In this document: positions 1 through 8,436 of the stretch, in pieces
Layout: every line of letters starts with the position of its first letter
Numbering within the stretch: position 1 is the first letter of the stretch
From: Saprospiraceae bacterium
GTDB lineage: Bacteria > Bacteroidota > Bacteroidia > Chitinophagales > Saprospiraceae
NCBI GenBank assembly: GCA_016787575.1
Contig: JAEUUO010000005.1
Span: 62,001 to 126,000 of the forward strand
DNA length: 64,000 nucleotides
Direction: 5' to 3'
Notes under the pieces: generated by a model
The model's database searches: none
What the model saw: the letters and a program-made list of their open reading frames with translations, nothing else
Told to the model about the DNA's origin: nothing
Translations under genes and position numbers: made by a program

Positions 1-1
1 A

Positions 2-802
2 GAAGGCAATAATGGATTTCGGTTTATTTATGGAGATATTAGAAATTCATTTTTAGTTAATGAAATCCTTGCTTCAAATCAAATAGAACTTGTAATACAT
101 TTAGCAGCTAAAGCGGGCGTTCGACCTTCCATTTCCAATGTATCTGATTACATGGATGTAAATTTAAATGGATTGGTAACTTTATTGGAAGCTTCCCGAA
201 ATTGCAATGTGAGGCGCTTTATATTTATTTCCTCTTCTTCTGTTTACGGCAATCAAAAAAAATTGCCTTTTTCTGAATCCGACGATGTGAGTTTTCCAAT
301 TTCACCTTATGCCGCAACTAAAAAAAGCGGAGAATTGCTTTGTTATACCTACCACCATTTATATAATATTGAATCAGCTTGTTTGCGTTTATTTACGGTA
401 TACGGCCCTCGCCAAAGACCAGATTTGGCTATTCATAAATTTACTCAATTGGCAATCGAACAACAGCCAATCGAATTATACGGAGATGGCTCCAGCATTA
501 GAGATTATACCTTTGTTTCTGATATCGTCGATGGAATCTGCGGAATTGCTTTTCACCCGGAGCTCAACTACGAGATATTCAACTTAGGAAATGGAAAACC
601 TGTAAAGTTGATTGAAATGGTCGAAGAATTACAAAATGCACTTCAAACCAAAATTGAAATTAAATTTATTGAAAAACAAGCTGGGGACGTAGATCAAACT
701 CACGCAGACATCGCAAAAGCAAATGTTTATTTCGGATACCAACCCAAAGTTAGTTTTAAACAAGGTGTAGCAGAATTTGTGAAGTGGTTTAAAAAAAGGT
801 AG
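2..802 (+). CDS. NAD-dependent nucleotide-sugar epimerase (3' part)
   Basis: The reading frame is open to the left edge, so the gene begins outside the window and 266 residues are visible. It is an extended short-chain dehydrogenase that would interconvert UDP-sugars in the cytoplasm. Visible motifs are LAAKAGVRPS (visible residues about 34-43), the serine stretch ending in VYG (about 77-83) and the catalytic pair YAATK (Tyr about 103, Lys about 107). LAAKAGVRPS is characteristic of the UDP-glucuronate 4-epimerase branch; UDP-glucose 4-epimerase or a dTDP-glucose dehydratase-like enzyme is less likely. The N-terminal GxxGxxG NAD motif lies off the window. An ATG at 152 is internal and is not the start. 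The neighbouring glycosyltransferases on the other strand fit a polysaccharide or lipid-glycan locus. Confidence 0.9.
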   Translation, partial: EGNNGFRFIYGDIRNSFLVNEILASNQIELVIHLAAKAGVRPSISNVSDYMDVNLNGLVTLLEASRNCNVRRFIFISSSSVYGNQKKLPFSESDDVSFPISPYAATKKSGELLCYTYHHLYNIESACLRLFTVYGPRQRPDLAIHKFTQLAIEQQPIELYGDGSSIRDYTFVSDIVDGICGIAFHPELNYEIFNLGNGKPVKLIEMVEELQNALQTKIEIKFIEKQAGDVDQTHADIAKANVYFGYQPKVSFKQGVAEFVKWFKKR

Positions 803-900
803 AAATATATGCCACATATTGAATTTGAAAAGAGCTCCTGACTCACAAACAATTAAGATCAATGGGATCTGTTAACTTACAACTAGCAACAAATTTTTTT

Positions 901-1028
901 CACGCTGAGACGCAAAGCCGCAAAGAAGAAAAGAAGAAAAGACGCAACTTCCTACTATCAACTGCTATCAACTATCAACTTTCCTCTAGCCTCTAGCCTC
1001 TAGCCTCTAGCCTCTAGCCTCTAGCCTC
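901..1028. repeat. Intergenic heptamer tandem arrays (CTATCAA)n and (CCTCTAG)n
   Basis: A purine-rich stretch with repeated GCAAAG words (901-948) leads into three CTATCAA units (955-961, 965-971, 972-978) and then six perfect tandem CCTCTAG units plus a partial one (983-1028). The array ends just before the stop codon of the minus-strand glycosyltransferase at 1043. It has no coding potential and no CRISPR-like spacers. The 7-bp period recurs with other sequences at 6601-6685 and 28780-28828. Confidence 0.85.
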
Positions 1029-1042
1029 CGCACACATTAAGC

Positions 1043-1975
1043 CTACTCAAAGTAATTTCTCACCCGATAGATTTTTTTACCTTGCGATTCATAATAAGTC
1101 CGTACCTGCATTTCAGATAAAATACCTAATACGATAAGTTGCAATCCGGCCATTACCAAAATGGTACCAAGGATAATAATGGGTCTGCCCCAAATGTCAT
1201 GTCCTAAAATTTTTTGAAATAATAAATACGCCATAATTAATCCACCCGATCCACTAAGCAATACACCCCAGCCACCAAAAAGATGCATAGGCTTGTTTCG
1301 AAATTTTTTTAAATAAAGGATCAATAACAAATCACTAAAAACACGCATAGTACGATTTATACCATACTTCGATTTTCCAAAACTACGGGCATGATGTTTG
1401 ACCGGAGTTTCATCCATTCGGGCTCCTTCAAGATCAGCTAAGATTGGTATAAATCGATGCAATTCACCATAAATACCCAAGCTTTTAGCAAGATCAGATT
1501 TCATCACTTTTAAAGTACATCCATAATCATGTAAATGAACACCGGATGCATTTCGAATCATCCAGTTTGCAATTTTACTGGGTATTTTTCGAAGTATAAA
1601 GCCATCTTGCCGCTTTTGACGAATACCAGCTAATAAATCCAACGATTTATCTTCTGCCAAATTTAACATGCGCGGTATATCATCAGGATCATTTTGTAAA
1701 TCGCCATCCATCGTTACAATCCACTCAGCATTAGCATATTCTATTCCTGCCGCAAGTGCAGCACTTTGTCCATAGTTTCTTCTGAATTCAACAATTTTTA
1801 TAGATGAATTTTTATATGTTTTTAATTTTGCCAGGGTCGTATCCGTGGATCCATCATCAACAAATACAATTTCACAATCTATGCCTTGTAAAGCGTTTAG
1901 CAATCGTTCAATCAAAGGCTGTATATTTTCAGCTTCGTTATATACACAAATGACTACACTTAATTTTCTACTCAT
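1043..1975 (-). CDS. Family 2 glycosyltransferase, polyprenyl-phosphate sugar transferase type
   Basis: This 310-residue protein has a cytoplasmic GT-A domain (about residues 1-225) with an N-terminal VVICVYNE motif, VDDGSTD (39-45) and the nucleotide-binding MDGDLQNDPDD acidic motif (from residue 89). Two hydrophobic segments follow at about 228-252 and 264-290. This is the layout of GtrB/ArnC/DPM1-like enzymes, which move a sugar from a nucleotide donor to undecaprenyl phosphate at the inner membrane. The start ATG overlaps the stop of the upstream ArnT-like gene (ATGA), so the two are almost certainly translationally coupled. The likely pathway is that this enzyme makes the lipid-linked sugar and the ArnT-like partner transfers it outside the membrane. 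The sugar cannot be told from sequence. Confidence 0.9.
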   Translation of the reverse strand: MSRKLSVVICVYNEAENIQPLIERLLNALQGIDCEIVFVDDGSTDTTLAKLKTYKNSSIKIVEFRRNYGQSAALAAGIEYANAEWIVTMDGDLQNDPDDIPRMLNLAEDKSLDLLAGIRQKRQDGFILRKIPSKIANWMIRNASGVHLHDYGCTLKVMKSDLAKSLGIYGELHRFIPILADLEGARMDETPVKHHARSFGKSKYGINRTMRVFSDLLLILYLKKFRNKPMHLFGGWGVLLSGSGGLIMAYLLFQKILGHDIWGRPIIILGTILVMAGLQLIVLGILSEMQVRTYYESQGKKIYRVRNYFE

Positions 1976-3564
1976 CGAATATTCGTTTTCATAAGATAAA
2001 TAATTTGCCTTCTTTCTAACTGAAGGGAGTCAACAACCTTACCAGGAAAACCTGGATACTGTTTTAAATCCACCAGATAGATTGCTTCAGGCTTGTTGGT
2101 GAGAAAAGTTTTATAAATAATTTGATTCGTAAATACAGAAGTATAAAATCGCGCAACCTGATGGGTTTGGGTTTGGCCATAAATCCACCATTTTTGATCG
2201 CCATACAGTGCGGCAGTTCTTTTACAATCTCTTTTGCAGGCATTTTCATCAAACGTTATTTCGCGAATCGGTATTAAAATTCCATTAAAAATAATTCTAA
2301 ATACAAGCAATGAAATGCATGTCCATAAAATAAGTTGATGATTTAATTTAATTCCTGCCCAAAGTATGTAAACCATCAATAGGGTGCCAAAAATCCAAAG
2401 AAGCCACCAATTTGAAACAGATCGTGCCTGAATAAATACAGGAAACATTGCAATGGATACAGTTGCAAGGCAAATTACCAGTAAAAATATTAGTTTAAAA
2501 ATCCGGACTTGTTTTTGGTTTAGCAATTCCCATTGTGATAAGCAATAGACTCCACACAAATTAAAAAGCGGAATAAACATTAATAAATACCGGGGATACA
2601 CTTGTACAGAAAGCCAATAAACAGGTAGATTGGCAATCAACATCCAAAAATTAAATTTTACAAATTCATTGGATTGTATCCAGGACCAAAATTTTTTATG
2701 GAAGACCACAAAAACCAAAGTTGACCAAGGAAGAAAATGATACAATTGTTCGAATGGAAAAGTAAAAACATGTATTGCAGTTTTTCCAATGCCATGGTGG
2801 GTTCCGGTCCGCTGCATAGATTGGTCAAGTAAAACTGAAAATACCTTTGACAATGAAACTTGGGATGCGTAGAGTAGGTAGTAACTTAAGGCAGGTAATA
2901 AACCTAGCAATGCAGCTCCGATATGTTGCAGCGAAAGTATACGTAATTTAAATTGACGAAGTAGGATTAAACAGCATGTAATTGAAATTGCTTGAAATAC
3001 CAGTGCAGGCAATCCTTTTAATAAAAAGGCAATGCCACATAAAAAGTAAGAACCAATAAAAAGATAAAACCATTTACCTGCTTTCCCCCAAAAATATAGA
3101 AGCATGAAATTTAAATAAACGATCCAACAAAAGCAAATATCAATTAGTCCAACCATGCTATCCCAAAAAAGTATTCGCCCACTTGTCAACAACATCAAAG
3201 AAAGACATGCTGCTGTAATTTGATCAAATTGTTTTAGAGTAAAATAGTAAACTGAAAAAGCAAATAAGCCAAGAAAACACAGATTTACCAATCGGGTAGG
3301 CCATTCACCATAAGAACCAAATGCTTCTGAAACAAAATAAATAAACCAATTGTATAAGGGTGGTTTGTTATAATAGGCTTCACCATTTAAAGTAGGAACA
3401 ATGAAATTACCTGATAATTTCATTTCAAATGCAACCAAGGACCGAATGGCTTCATCTCCAATAAATGCTACAGAACCAAGATTCCATAAAAAGGCAGGAA
3501 CAGACAGTGCAATTCCAATCCAAAGTAATTGCACTGTTGAAAATGATTTTTTAATTAAATCCAT
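1972..3564 (-). CDS. ArnT/PMT-like membrane glycosyltransferase (GT39/GT83 type)
   Basis: This 530-residue polytopic membrane protein has about eleven hydrophobic segments. The first periplasmic loop carries GDEA (36-39), with the Asp that is catalytic in this superfamily, followed by KPPLYNW (67-73), the hallmark of ArnT-like lipid-linked-sugar transferases. It should use a polyprenyl-phosphate sugar as donor and modify lipid A, a glycan or a protein on the periplasmic side. The ATG at 3564 is preferred over an in-frame TTG at 3597 because the TTG lies inside a Bacteroidetes -7 element (TAGTTTTGC at 3602-3594). It is followed with a 4-bp overlap by the GT2 gene that probably supplies its donor. 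The acceptor is unknown. Confidence 0.87.
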   Translation of the reverse strand: MDLIKKSFSTVQLLWIGIALSVPAFLWNLGSVAFIGDEAIRSLVAFEMKLSGNFIVPTLNGEAYYNKPPLYNWFIYFVSEAFGSYGEWPTRLVNLCFLGLFAFSVYYFTLKQFDQITAACLSLMLLTSGRILFWDSMVGLIDICFCWIVYLNFMLLYFWGKAGKWFYLFIGSYFLCGIAFLLKGLPALVFQAISITCCLILLRQFKLRILSLQHIGAALLGLLPALSYYLLYASQVSLSKVFSVLLDQSMQRTGTHHGIGKTAIHVFTFPFEQLYHFLPWSTLVFVVFHKKFWSWIQSNEFVKFNFWMLIANLPVYWLSVQVYPRYLLMFIPLFNLCGVYCLSQWELLNQKQVRIFKLIFLLVICLATVSIAMFPVFIQARSVSNWWLLWIFGTLLMVYILWAGIKLNHQLILWTCISLLVFRIIFNGILIPIREITFDENACKRDCKRTAALYGDQKWWIYGQTQTHQVARFYTSVFTNQIIYKTFLTNKPEAIYLVDLKQYPGFPGKVVDSLQLERRQIIYLMKTNIR

Positions 3565-3593
3565 ATCGGTAGTTTTCAATTGAAAACTAAAGC

Positions 3594-3602
3594 GCAAAAC
3601 TA
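3594..3602 (-). promoter_or_regulatory. Candidate -7 element of the glycosyltransferase pair
   Basis: Read on the minus strand, this is TAGTTTTGC, matching the Bacteroidetes -7 consensus TAnnTTTG. It lies 30 nt upstream of the chosen ATG at 3564. I found no convincing TTG at the -33 spacing, so the call rests on one element. Confidence 0.4.
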
Positions 3603-3648
3603 ATTAAAACAAGAGCTTTTGAGATTTTAAGCAATCGAAACTATCGCA

Positions 3649-5028
3649 CTATTTTGAAAAAACTTTCTCATAGAGTTCATTTAATGTTGCCAAAGGCACT
3701 ATTTTGATTTTATATTTCTGGGGATCCCAACCTTTTAGATTGTATTTTGAAATGCAGATGGCTTTAAATCCAAGTCTCATGGCTTCCTGCACTCGCTGTT
3801 CGATTTTTGATACAGCACGGATTTCGCCGGACAATCCTATTTCTCCTGCAAAACAAATTTGCCGGTGCAAAGCGTTGTCTTCTAATGAAGAAATCAAAGC
3901 TGCAACCACTGCAAGATCCAATGCCGGGTCATTGATTCGTATTCCTCCTGCCATATTTAAAAAAACATCTTGTTGTCCAAAGAAAAAACCACATCGCTTT
4001 TCTAAAACTGCTAATAACAAGGACATTCTTTTAGAATCAAATCCATTGGCCACACGTTGCGGTGTTGCGTAAACAGCTGAACCAACCAATGCCTGGGCTT
4101 CAATTAAAAGAGGCCTTTGTCCTTCCATACTTGCCGCTATTGCCGAGCCACTTAATTTTTCTTCGTGTTGGGATAAAAGCAACTCAGATGGATTGGTAAT
4201 TGGCCGCATCCCGGTGGATTGCATTTCATATAAACTCATTTCGTCTGTAGAACCAAATCGATTTTTTAAAGTGCGAAGCATGCGGTATGCGTACAACCGA
4301 TCTCCTTCAAATTGGAGTACGGTGTCTACCATGTGCTCCAGCAATTTGGGGCCTGCGATATCTCCTTCTTTATTGATATGACCTATTAAAAAGACCGGTA
4401 TCCCATGTTCCTTTGCATAGCGAATAATTTGATGGCTGCACTCTCTGATTTGAGAAATGCTGCCAGGTGCGGATTCCAATTCATCGGTAATCAAAGTTTG
4501 AACAGAATCTATTATAATCAAGCCGGGCTTAAGCCTTTCTGCTTCTGCCAGAATAAATAGGATTCGTGATTCAGCATACAAATAACAATTCTTTTGTCCT
4601 TTTTGAAGCCTTTCAGCACGAAGTTTGATTTGTTGTTCACTTTCTTCTCCAGAAACATAAAGTACCTTATCAACCAATGCAGACAAAGCCATTTGAAGCA
4701 ATAAGGTGGACTTCCCGATTCCGGGTTGCCCTGCAAGCAATGTAACAGATCCCCTTACCAAACCTCCACCCAAAGCACGGTCTAATTCTGGATCTCCGGT
4801 TCGGATGCGATCCATCTGCTCAATTTGAATTTCTTCTAAAATTGTTGATTGGGGCTTTGTCGATCCAGCGGCCAGTTCTTTCCATTCATTTTTAGTGGAT
4901 GGTTCATCCCGGGCGATCACTTCTTCAACGTAACTATTCCATTCATTGCAGCTAGGGCATTTGCCCATCCATTTGGGACTGTTGGCGCCGCAATTCGAAC
5001 AGATGTAGATGGTTTTTAACTTGCTCAT
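3649..5028 (-). CDS. radA: DNA repair protein RadA (Sms)
   Basis: This 459-residue protein is full length for RadA, the RecA-like branch-migration helicase of recombinational repair. Visible parts in order: a C4 zinc finger (Cys10, 13, 24, 27), the Walker A motif GQPGIGKST (100-108), a Walker B-type run ending IIIDSVQ (about 171-177), the RadA signature KNRFGS (255-260), and a Lon-protease-like C-terminal domain from about residue 270. All key residues are present. The gene is transcribed away from scpB, and the 341-bp gap between them should hold both promoters. Confidence 0.97.
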   Translation of the reverse strand: MSKLKTIYICSNCGANSPKWMGKCPSCNEWNSYVEEVIARDEPSTKNEWKELAAGSTKPQSTILEEIQIEQMDRIRTGDPELDRALGGGLVRGSVTLLAGQPGIGKSTLLLQMALSALVDKVLYVSGEESEQQIKLRAERLQKGQKNCYLYAESRILFILAEAERLKPGLIIIDSVQTLITDELESAPGSISQIRECSHQIIRYAKEHGIPVFLIGHINKEGDIAGPKLLEHMVDTVLQFEGDRLYAYRMLRTLKNRFGSTDEMSLYEMQSTGMRPITNPSELLLSQHEEKLSGSAIAASMEGQRPLLIEAQALVGSAVYATPQRVANGFDSKRMSLLLAVLEKRCGFFFGQQDVFLNMAGGIRINDPALDLAVVAALISSLEDNALHRQICFAGEIGLSGEIRAVSKIEQRVQEAMRLGFKAICISKYNLKGWDPQKYKIKIVPLATLNELYEKVFSK

Positions 5029-5369
5029 TTCATGTTATGGAAGCCAAGATAACAATTCGCGGGAGATGATTAAACGCGATTTATTGAATGACTGTAAGCT
5101 GTAAAAACCAATACATATTAAATAAAAAATTCATATTTAAAAAATTAAATGTTAAAAATTAATATATTAAAATTTAATTTAATGTATCTAATTTACATTC
5201 GTTTGCCTCAAAAGACTTATTAAATTTTACTTCTAAATTCGAGTAATCCTTTGTTTTATTCAGTTATTCAGCAGCAGTTTTTGCCAACTTTTAAAAGATT
5301 GGCTTGTTATTCCATGCTTATTGGCTTGTCAAAAAACAAAGCTGCCAATTTTTCTCCTAATTTTGCAAT
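5029..5369. other. AT-rich divergent promoter region between radA and scpB
   Basis: No gene is visible. The left half is extremely AT-rich. The right half contains two direct copies of ATTGGCTTGT at 5298-5307 and 5320-5329, 22 bp apart start to start (about two helical turns), and a -7-like element next to the scpB start. The direct repeats could be an operator, but nothing shows which protein would bind. Confidence 0.5.
5358..5366 (+). promoter_or_regulatory. -7-like element abutting the scpB start codon
   Basis: TAATTTTGC matches the Bacteroidetes TAnnTTTG -7 consensus and ends only three bases before the scpB ATG at 5370. If used, the transcript would be leaderless or nearly so. There is no convincing -33 TTG at the usual distance, so chance occurrence in AT-rich DNA is possible. 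Confidence 0.3.
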
Positions 5370-5999
5370 ATGAATTCAAATCCATACCTGCCAGCTGTTG
5401 AGAGTTTACTTTTTGTTTCTCCCCAACCAATTACTAAAGCAGACATAAAATATTGTATTGAAAATAGTCTTTCGGTGAGTTTAGATCCTGAAATTATTGA
5501 ATCAGCCATAGATCAAATTACCAACAGATACCTGAGTGATGATTTTGGTATTGAATTAAAAGAAATTGCAGGGGGCTATCAATTTTTATCAAAACCTGCA
5601 CACTTTCAAGTGGTGGCCGAACATATTAAAATGACGAATCGGAAAAAATTGTCGAAGGCTGCTATGGAATCATTGGCCATTGTTGCATACAAACAACCGA
5701 TTTCAAAATCAGAAATTGAACAGATTCGTGGGGTTAATTCTGACCACTCCGTCCAAAAATTAATGGAAAAAGAATTGATCGAAATCGTTGGCAGATCCGA
5801 AGGTCCCGGAAAACCATTTTTATTGGGGACTTCACAGCGCTTTATGGAATATTTTGGTTTAAAAAATCTTTCGGATTTACCAAAATTAAAAGACTTTACT
5901 TTAGCCGAACAAGAAATTGGTGAGCCTGCTCCTATTGAAGAAGTCGCAACCCTGGATTTATCAGTCCATTCACCAAATATTGATTCTGATCATGAGTAA
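5370..5999 (+). CDS. scpB: Segregation and condensation protein ScpB
   Basis: This 209-residue protein matches ScpB, the winged-helix kleisin partner of the SMC-ScpA condensin that organises and segregates the chromosome. The first winged helix spans about residues 1-85. The second contains the family signature ALAIVAYKQPI-like segment (here ESLAIVAYKQPISKSEIEQI) and GRSEGPGKPFLLGTS. The acidic C-terminal tail (about 165-209) is variable in the family. The 3' end overlaps the downstream DUF2480 gene by 8 bp, so the two are co-transcribed. Confidence 0.95.
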   Translation: MNSNPYLPAVESLLFVSPQPITKADIKYCIENSLSVSLDPEIIESAIDQITNRYLSDDFGIELKEIAGGYQFLSKPAHFQVVAEHIKMTNRKKLSKAAMESLAIVAYKQPISKSEIEQIRGVNSDHSVQKLMEKELIEIVGRSEGPGKPFLLGTSQRFMEYFGLKNLSDLPKLKDFTLAEQEIGEPAPIEEVATLDLSVHSPNIDSDHE

Positions 6000-6513
6000 A
6001 GAAGAATTGCTGGTAAATCGAGTCAACCAAAGCAGTTTAATCACGCTCAAACTGGAAGACTTCTATCCAGGTTCGGAAATTGTTGAATTTGATTTAAAAG
6101 ACTATCTTTTTCATGGTTTGATATTAAAAGAAATGGACTTCCGAAAAGCTTTGAAAGAGCACAACTGGGAAGCCTATCAAAACTGTTACCTTACTGTTTT
6201 TTGTTCAACGGATGCCATCATTCCAACTTGGGCATACATGTTGGTTGCCAGTCATGCCGGTGGATTTGCTTTGGATGTTGTTTTTGGTACAAAAGCTGAA
6301 TTTTTACGAAGCTACTTTCACCAAAAAATAAAACAAATAAATCCTGAAGATTTTCGAGATGCAAAGTTGGTCATCAAAGGATGCAGCGATAAAGAAGTAC
6401 CTGCATCAGCTTATTTGGATATTACACAACATTTAAAAAAACATGCATCCAGTATCATGTTTGGTGAAGCCTGCTCCACAGTGCCAGTCTTTAAAAGAAA
6501 AACTGAAAAATAA
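5992..6513 (+). CDS. DUF2480 family protein
   Basis: This is a 173-residue cytoplasmic protein without signal peptide or membrane segment. It resembles the DUF2480 family of small Bacteroidetes proteins of unknown function. Recognisable segments include the opening NRVxQSxLITLxLEDFYP-like stretch, KEMDFRxALKxHNWxxYQ and IPTWAYMLVAS. The start is ATG 5992, inside the end of scpB in another frame (8-bp overlap); starts further upstream would read a translated shadow of scpB. Coupling to scpB suggests co-expression but does not establish a role in chromosome segregation. Confidence 0.85.
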   Translation: MSKEELLVNRVNQSSLITLKLEDFYPGSEIVEFDLKDYLFHGLILKEMDFRKALKEHNWEAYQNCYLTVFCSTDAIIPTWAYMLVASHAGGFALDVVFGTKAEFLRSYFHQKIKQINPEDFRDAKLVIKGCSDKEVPASAYLDITQHLKKHASSIMFGEACSTVPVFKRKTEK

Positions 6514-6600
6514 ATTTCCAATTCTACAATCCTGTAATTTTTCAATCGAAAGGATGTAATTATTTTGTTTCTCAAATACGAGTGATTTTCTCTACACTTT

Positions 6601-6685
6601 CGTAATTCGTAATTCGTCCCGTGAAGTAGGCGGGATGTCCACTACGTTCCTTTAATCCGTAATTCGTAATTCGTAATCCGTAATT
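6601..6685. repeat. Intergenic heptamer array (CGTAATT)n with a GC-rich insert
   Basis: Two CGTAATT units (6601-6614) are separated by a GC-richer insert, containing CCCG...CGGG, from four further units at 6658-6685 (one is CGTAATC). The array abuts the stop codon of the TraB-like gene at 6687. No coding potential is seen. It is the second heptamer-period array of the window. Confidence 0.8.
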
Positions 6686-6686
6686 T

Positions 6687-7577
6687 TTAATTGACTTTCT
6701 CCACCCGATATCCTGCCTTTCTTAAAAGGTGAATGACTCCTTTTTCACCAGCGAGATGTCCGGCTCCCACTGCAAAAAAACAAGGCCCTTTTTGCATTTC
6801 TGTTTCCATTTTTGGGATCCAACTTGCATTTCTTTTATACAGTAATAAATCTAAATGTTCAGATAAGGGTTCATCTTCATTGGAAATGGTTTTACCTAAG
6901 GCATCTAAATTTTGTGATTTGTAATTTTGATACATTTCCTGCATTGCATGTTCGTCAGCCTGAGCTGATTTAAAAGAAGCCATCAACATTTTTGCCTGAA
7001 CTCCATAAGGAATGTTATCAAATATGGAAATTTGAAAATCCAAACTTTCCAATCCATCGGTTTCTATGTTGTATTTTTTTGCTAATTCTGCCAATTCAAA
7101 TTCATAGGATTTTAAACTGCCATTTTGCAATCCGAAAGGATTTCCTTCACTTCCAACCAAAACACTTAAAAACATAGGTTTCAATCGTTCAAAGAAATTC
7201 AATGGAATTCCTAAATTGTTAAAAAACGTATCTAGTTGATTGTATTCCAATGGACTTAATAAATCGGCAAGACTGGTGTCGTTTTTCATAAATAATTTAT
7301 CACCAACACTCATTAAATTACCCATATCGTTCATGCCATCAATATCCACTTCCATAAATACTTTTTTAGTTTCCTGAAGTCGTTTTTCAAGTTTTTCAGG
7401 AAGAAAAAAATCATTTGCTGGAATTAAATGTATGGTCCCAAATAGATAAGATGCTTGTTTCAAATTAGGGCCTTCTATTTTCCATAACAAAGAATGTTCG
7501 AGGGGTTTGTAAACATCTTGTGCCTGCAAGGAATGTATACCCAATAATACAGAGAGGATTTGAATAAGGTGTTTCAT
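6687..7577 (-). CDS. TraB/GumN family protein, secreted
   Basis: This 296-residue protein has an N-terminal signal peptide (cleavage probably after LQAQ, residue about 20), so it should be periplasmic or outer-membrane associated. It shows the TraB/GumN layout: an N-terminal LFGTIHLIP motif (about residue 46) and a C-terminal GAGHLAGEKGV motif (about residue 270). These conserved histidines and glutamates are proposed metal-binding or catalytic residues in the Tiki/TraB fold, which is related to metalloproteases. The substrate is unknown. It is monocistronic, convergent with the DUF2480 gene, with a heptamer array between them. Confidence 0.85.
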   Translation of the reverse strand: MKHLIQILSVLLGIHSLQAQDVYKPLEHSLLWKIEGPNLKQASYLFGTIHLIPANDFFLPEKLEKRLQETKKVFMEVDIDGMNDMGNLMSVGDKLFMKNDTSLADLLSPLEYNQLDTFFNNLGIPLNFFERLKPMFLSVLVGSEGNPFGLQNGSLKSYEFELAELAKKYNIETDGLESLDFQISIFDNIPYGVQAKMLMASFKSAQADEHAMQEMYQNYKSQNLDALGKTISNEDEPLSEHLDLLLYKRNASWIPKMETEMQKGPCFFAVGAGHLAGEKGVIHLLRKAGYRVEKVN

Positions 7578-7643
7578 AGAAATTTGTGTCTTCTTAAGTT
7601 AATTAAACACATTTTTTAGCAAGGTAGTTCATATTTGTACTGA

Positions 7644-8384
7644 CTAATCGTTTTGATTTTGTAACATCCACTCGTAGAAAAAAATGCCGGCAGCAACCGA
7701 AACATTTAGTGAAGAAATGCTTCCCGTTTGCGGAATCTTTGCTAATTCATTGGCTTCATTTAAAATTTCTTTGCTGACTCCGCTTCCTTCAGAGCCCAAA
7801 ACAATTGCAATGGATTTATTTAAATCGATGTCTCGGATGTTTTTATCTGCTTTCTCACTTGCACAAAGAATACTCAATCCCATTTTTTTAAATTGTTTTA
7901 TGGAATGAACTAAGTTTTTTTCGCGGCATACTGGTAAACTCAATAAAGCGCCTGAAGATGCCTTGATGGATTCTGAATTTACAGGTGCGCTGTCTTTTTG
8001 AGGGATGACAATACCATGAATTCCAAATATTTCTGCGGAACGGGCAATAGCTCCAAAATTTCTGACGTCTGTAATGCCATCACAAACACAAAGAGCTGGA
8101 TTCTTTCCGTGAAATAATAAATTATCCACCAGACTTTGGCTATCATAAAATGGGATTGCTGAATTTAGTCCAATGACTCCCTGATGGTTGCTCCGGGTCA
8201 ATCGATCAAGTTTTTGTTTAGCAACTTTTAGAATTGGAACTTTGTGCTGATTCGCAAGTTTTACCAATTCTTTAGCGTCCTCCTTGTCAAGTGTTTCCGA
8301 AATAAAAATCTTTTGAATGCGGATTTCGGCAGCAAAAGCTTCTCTCAAAGCGTTCTTTCCTAATATTAAATCTTTCTTGTCCAT
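7644..8384 (-). CDS. rlmB: 23S rRNA (guanosine-2'-O-)-methyltransferase RlmB, TrmH/SPOUT family
   Basis: This 246-residue enzyme has the RlmB layout: an N-terminal rRNA-binding domain that opens with LILGKNALREAF and ends with SNHQGVIGL (about residues 5-75), then a knotted SPOUT methyltransferase domain. SPOUT motif 1 is in DGITDVRNFGAIARSAEIFG, motif 2 in IVLGSEGSGVS, and motif 3 in IPQTGSISSLNVSVAAGI. It would methylate the ribose of G2251 in the 23S rRNA peptidyl-transferase centre, using SAM. A related TrmH-family specificity cannot be excluded, but the length and HQG segment favour RlmB. It is divergent from the M36 protease gene, 52 bp away. Confidence 0.9.
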   Translation of the reverse strand: MDKKDLILGKNALREAFAAEIRIQKIFISETLDKEDAKELVKLANQHKVPILKVAKQKLDRLTRSNHQGVIGLNSAIPFYDSQSLVDNLLFHGKNPALCVCDGITDVRNFGAIARSAEIFGIHGIVIPQKDSAPVNSESIKASSGALLSLPVCREKNLVHSIKQFKKMGLSILCASEKADKNIRDIDLNKSIAIVLGSEGSGVSKEILNEANELAKIPQTGSISSLNVSVAAGIFFYEWMLQNQND

Positions 8385-8404
8385 TACACCAATAAAATTA
8401 TTAT

Positions 8405-8413
8405 TAATTTCGC
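8405..8413 (+). promoter_or_regulatory. Candidate -7 element of the M36 protease gene
   Basis: TAATTTCGC lies 24 nt upstream of the ATG at 8437 and differs from TAnnTTTG at one base. The same nonamer appears in the better-supported GH20 promoter (27887-27879), which strengthens the call. The nearest TTG (8377) is somewhat far for a -33 element. Confidence 0.4.
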
Positions 8414-8436
8414 AAATTCAAATTATTTCCACATTT

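Noticed and set aside
983..1028. CRISPR array
   Set aside because: Units are 7 bp without spacers and there are no cas genes in the window.
3565..3597. Upstream TTG start for the ArnT-like gene
   Set aside because: The TTG at 3597 lies within a -7 promoter element, and the extension adds nothing typical of the family; ATG 3564 was used.
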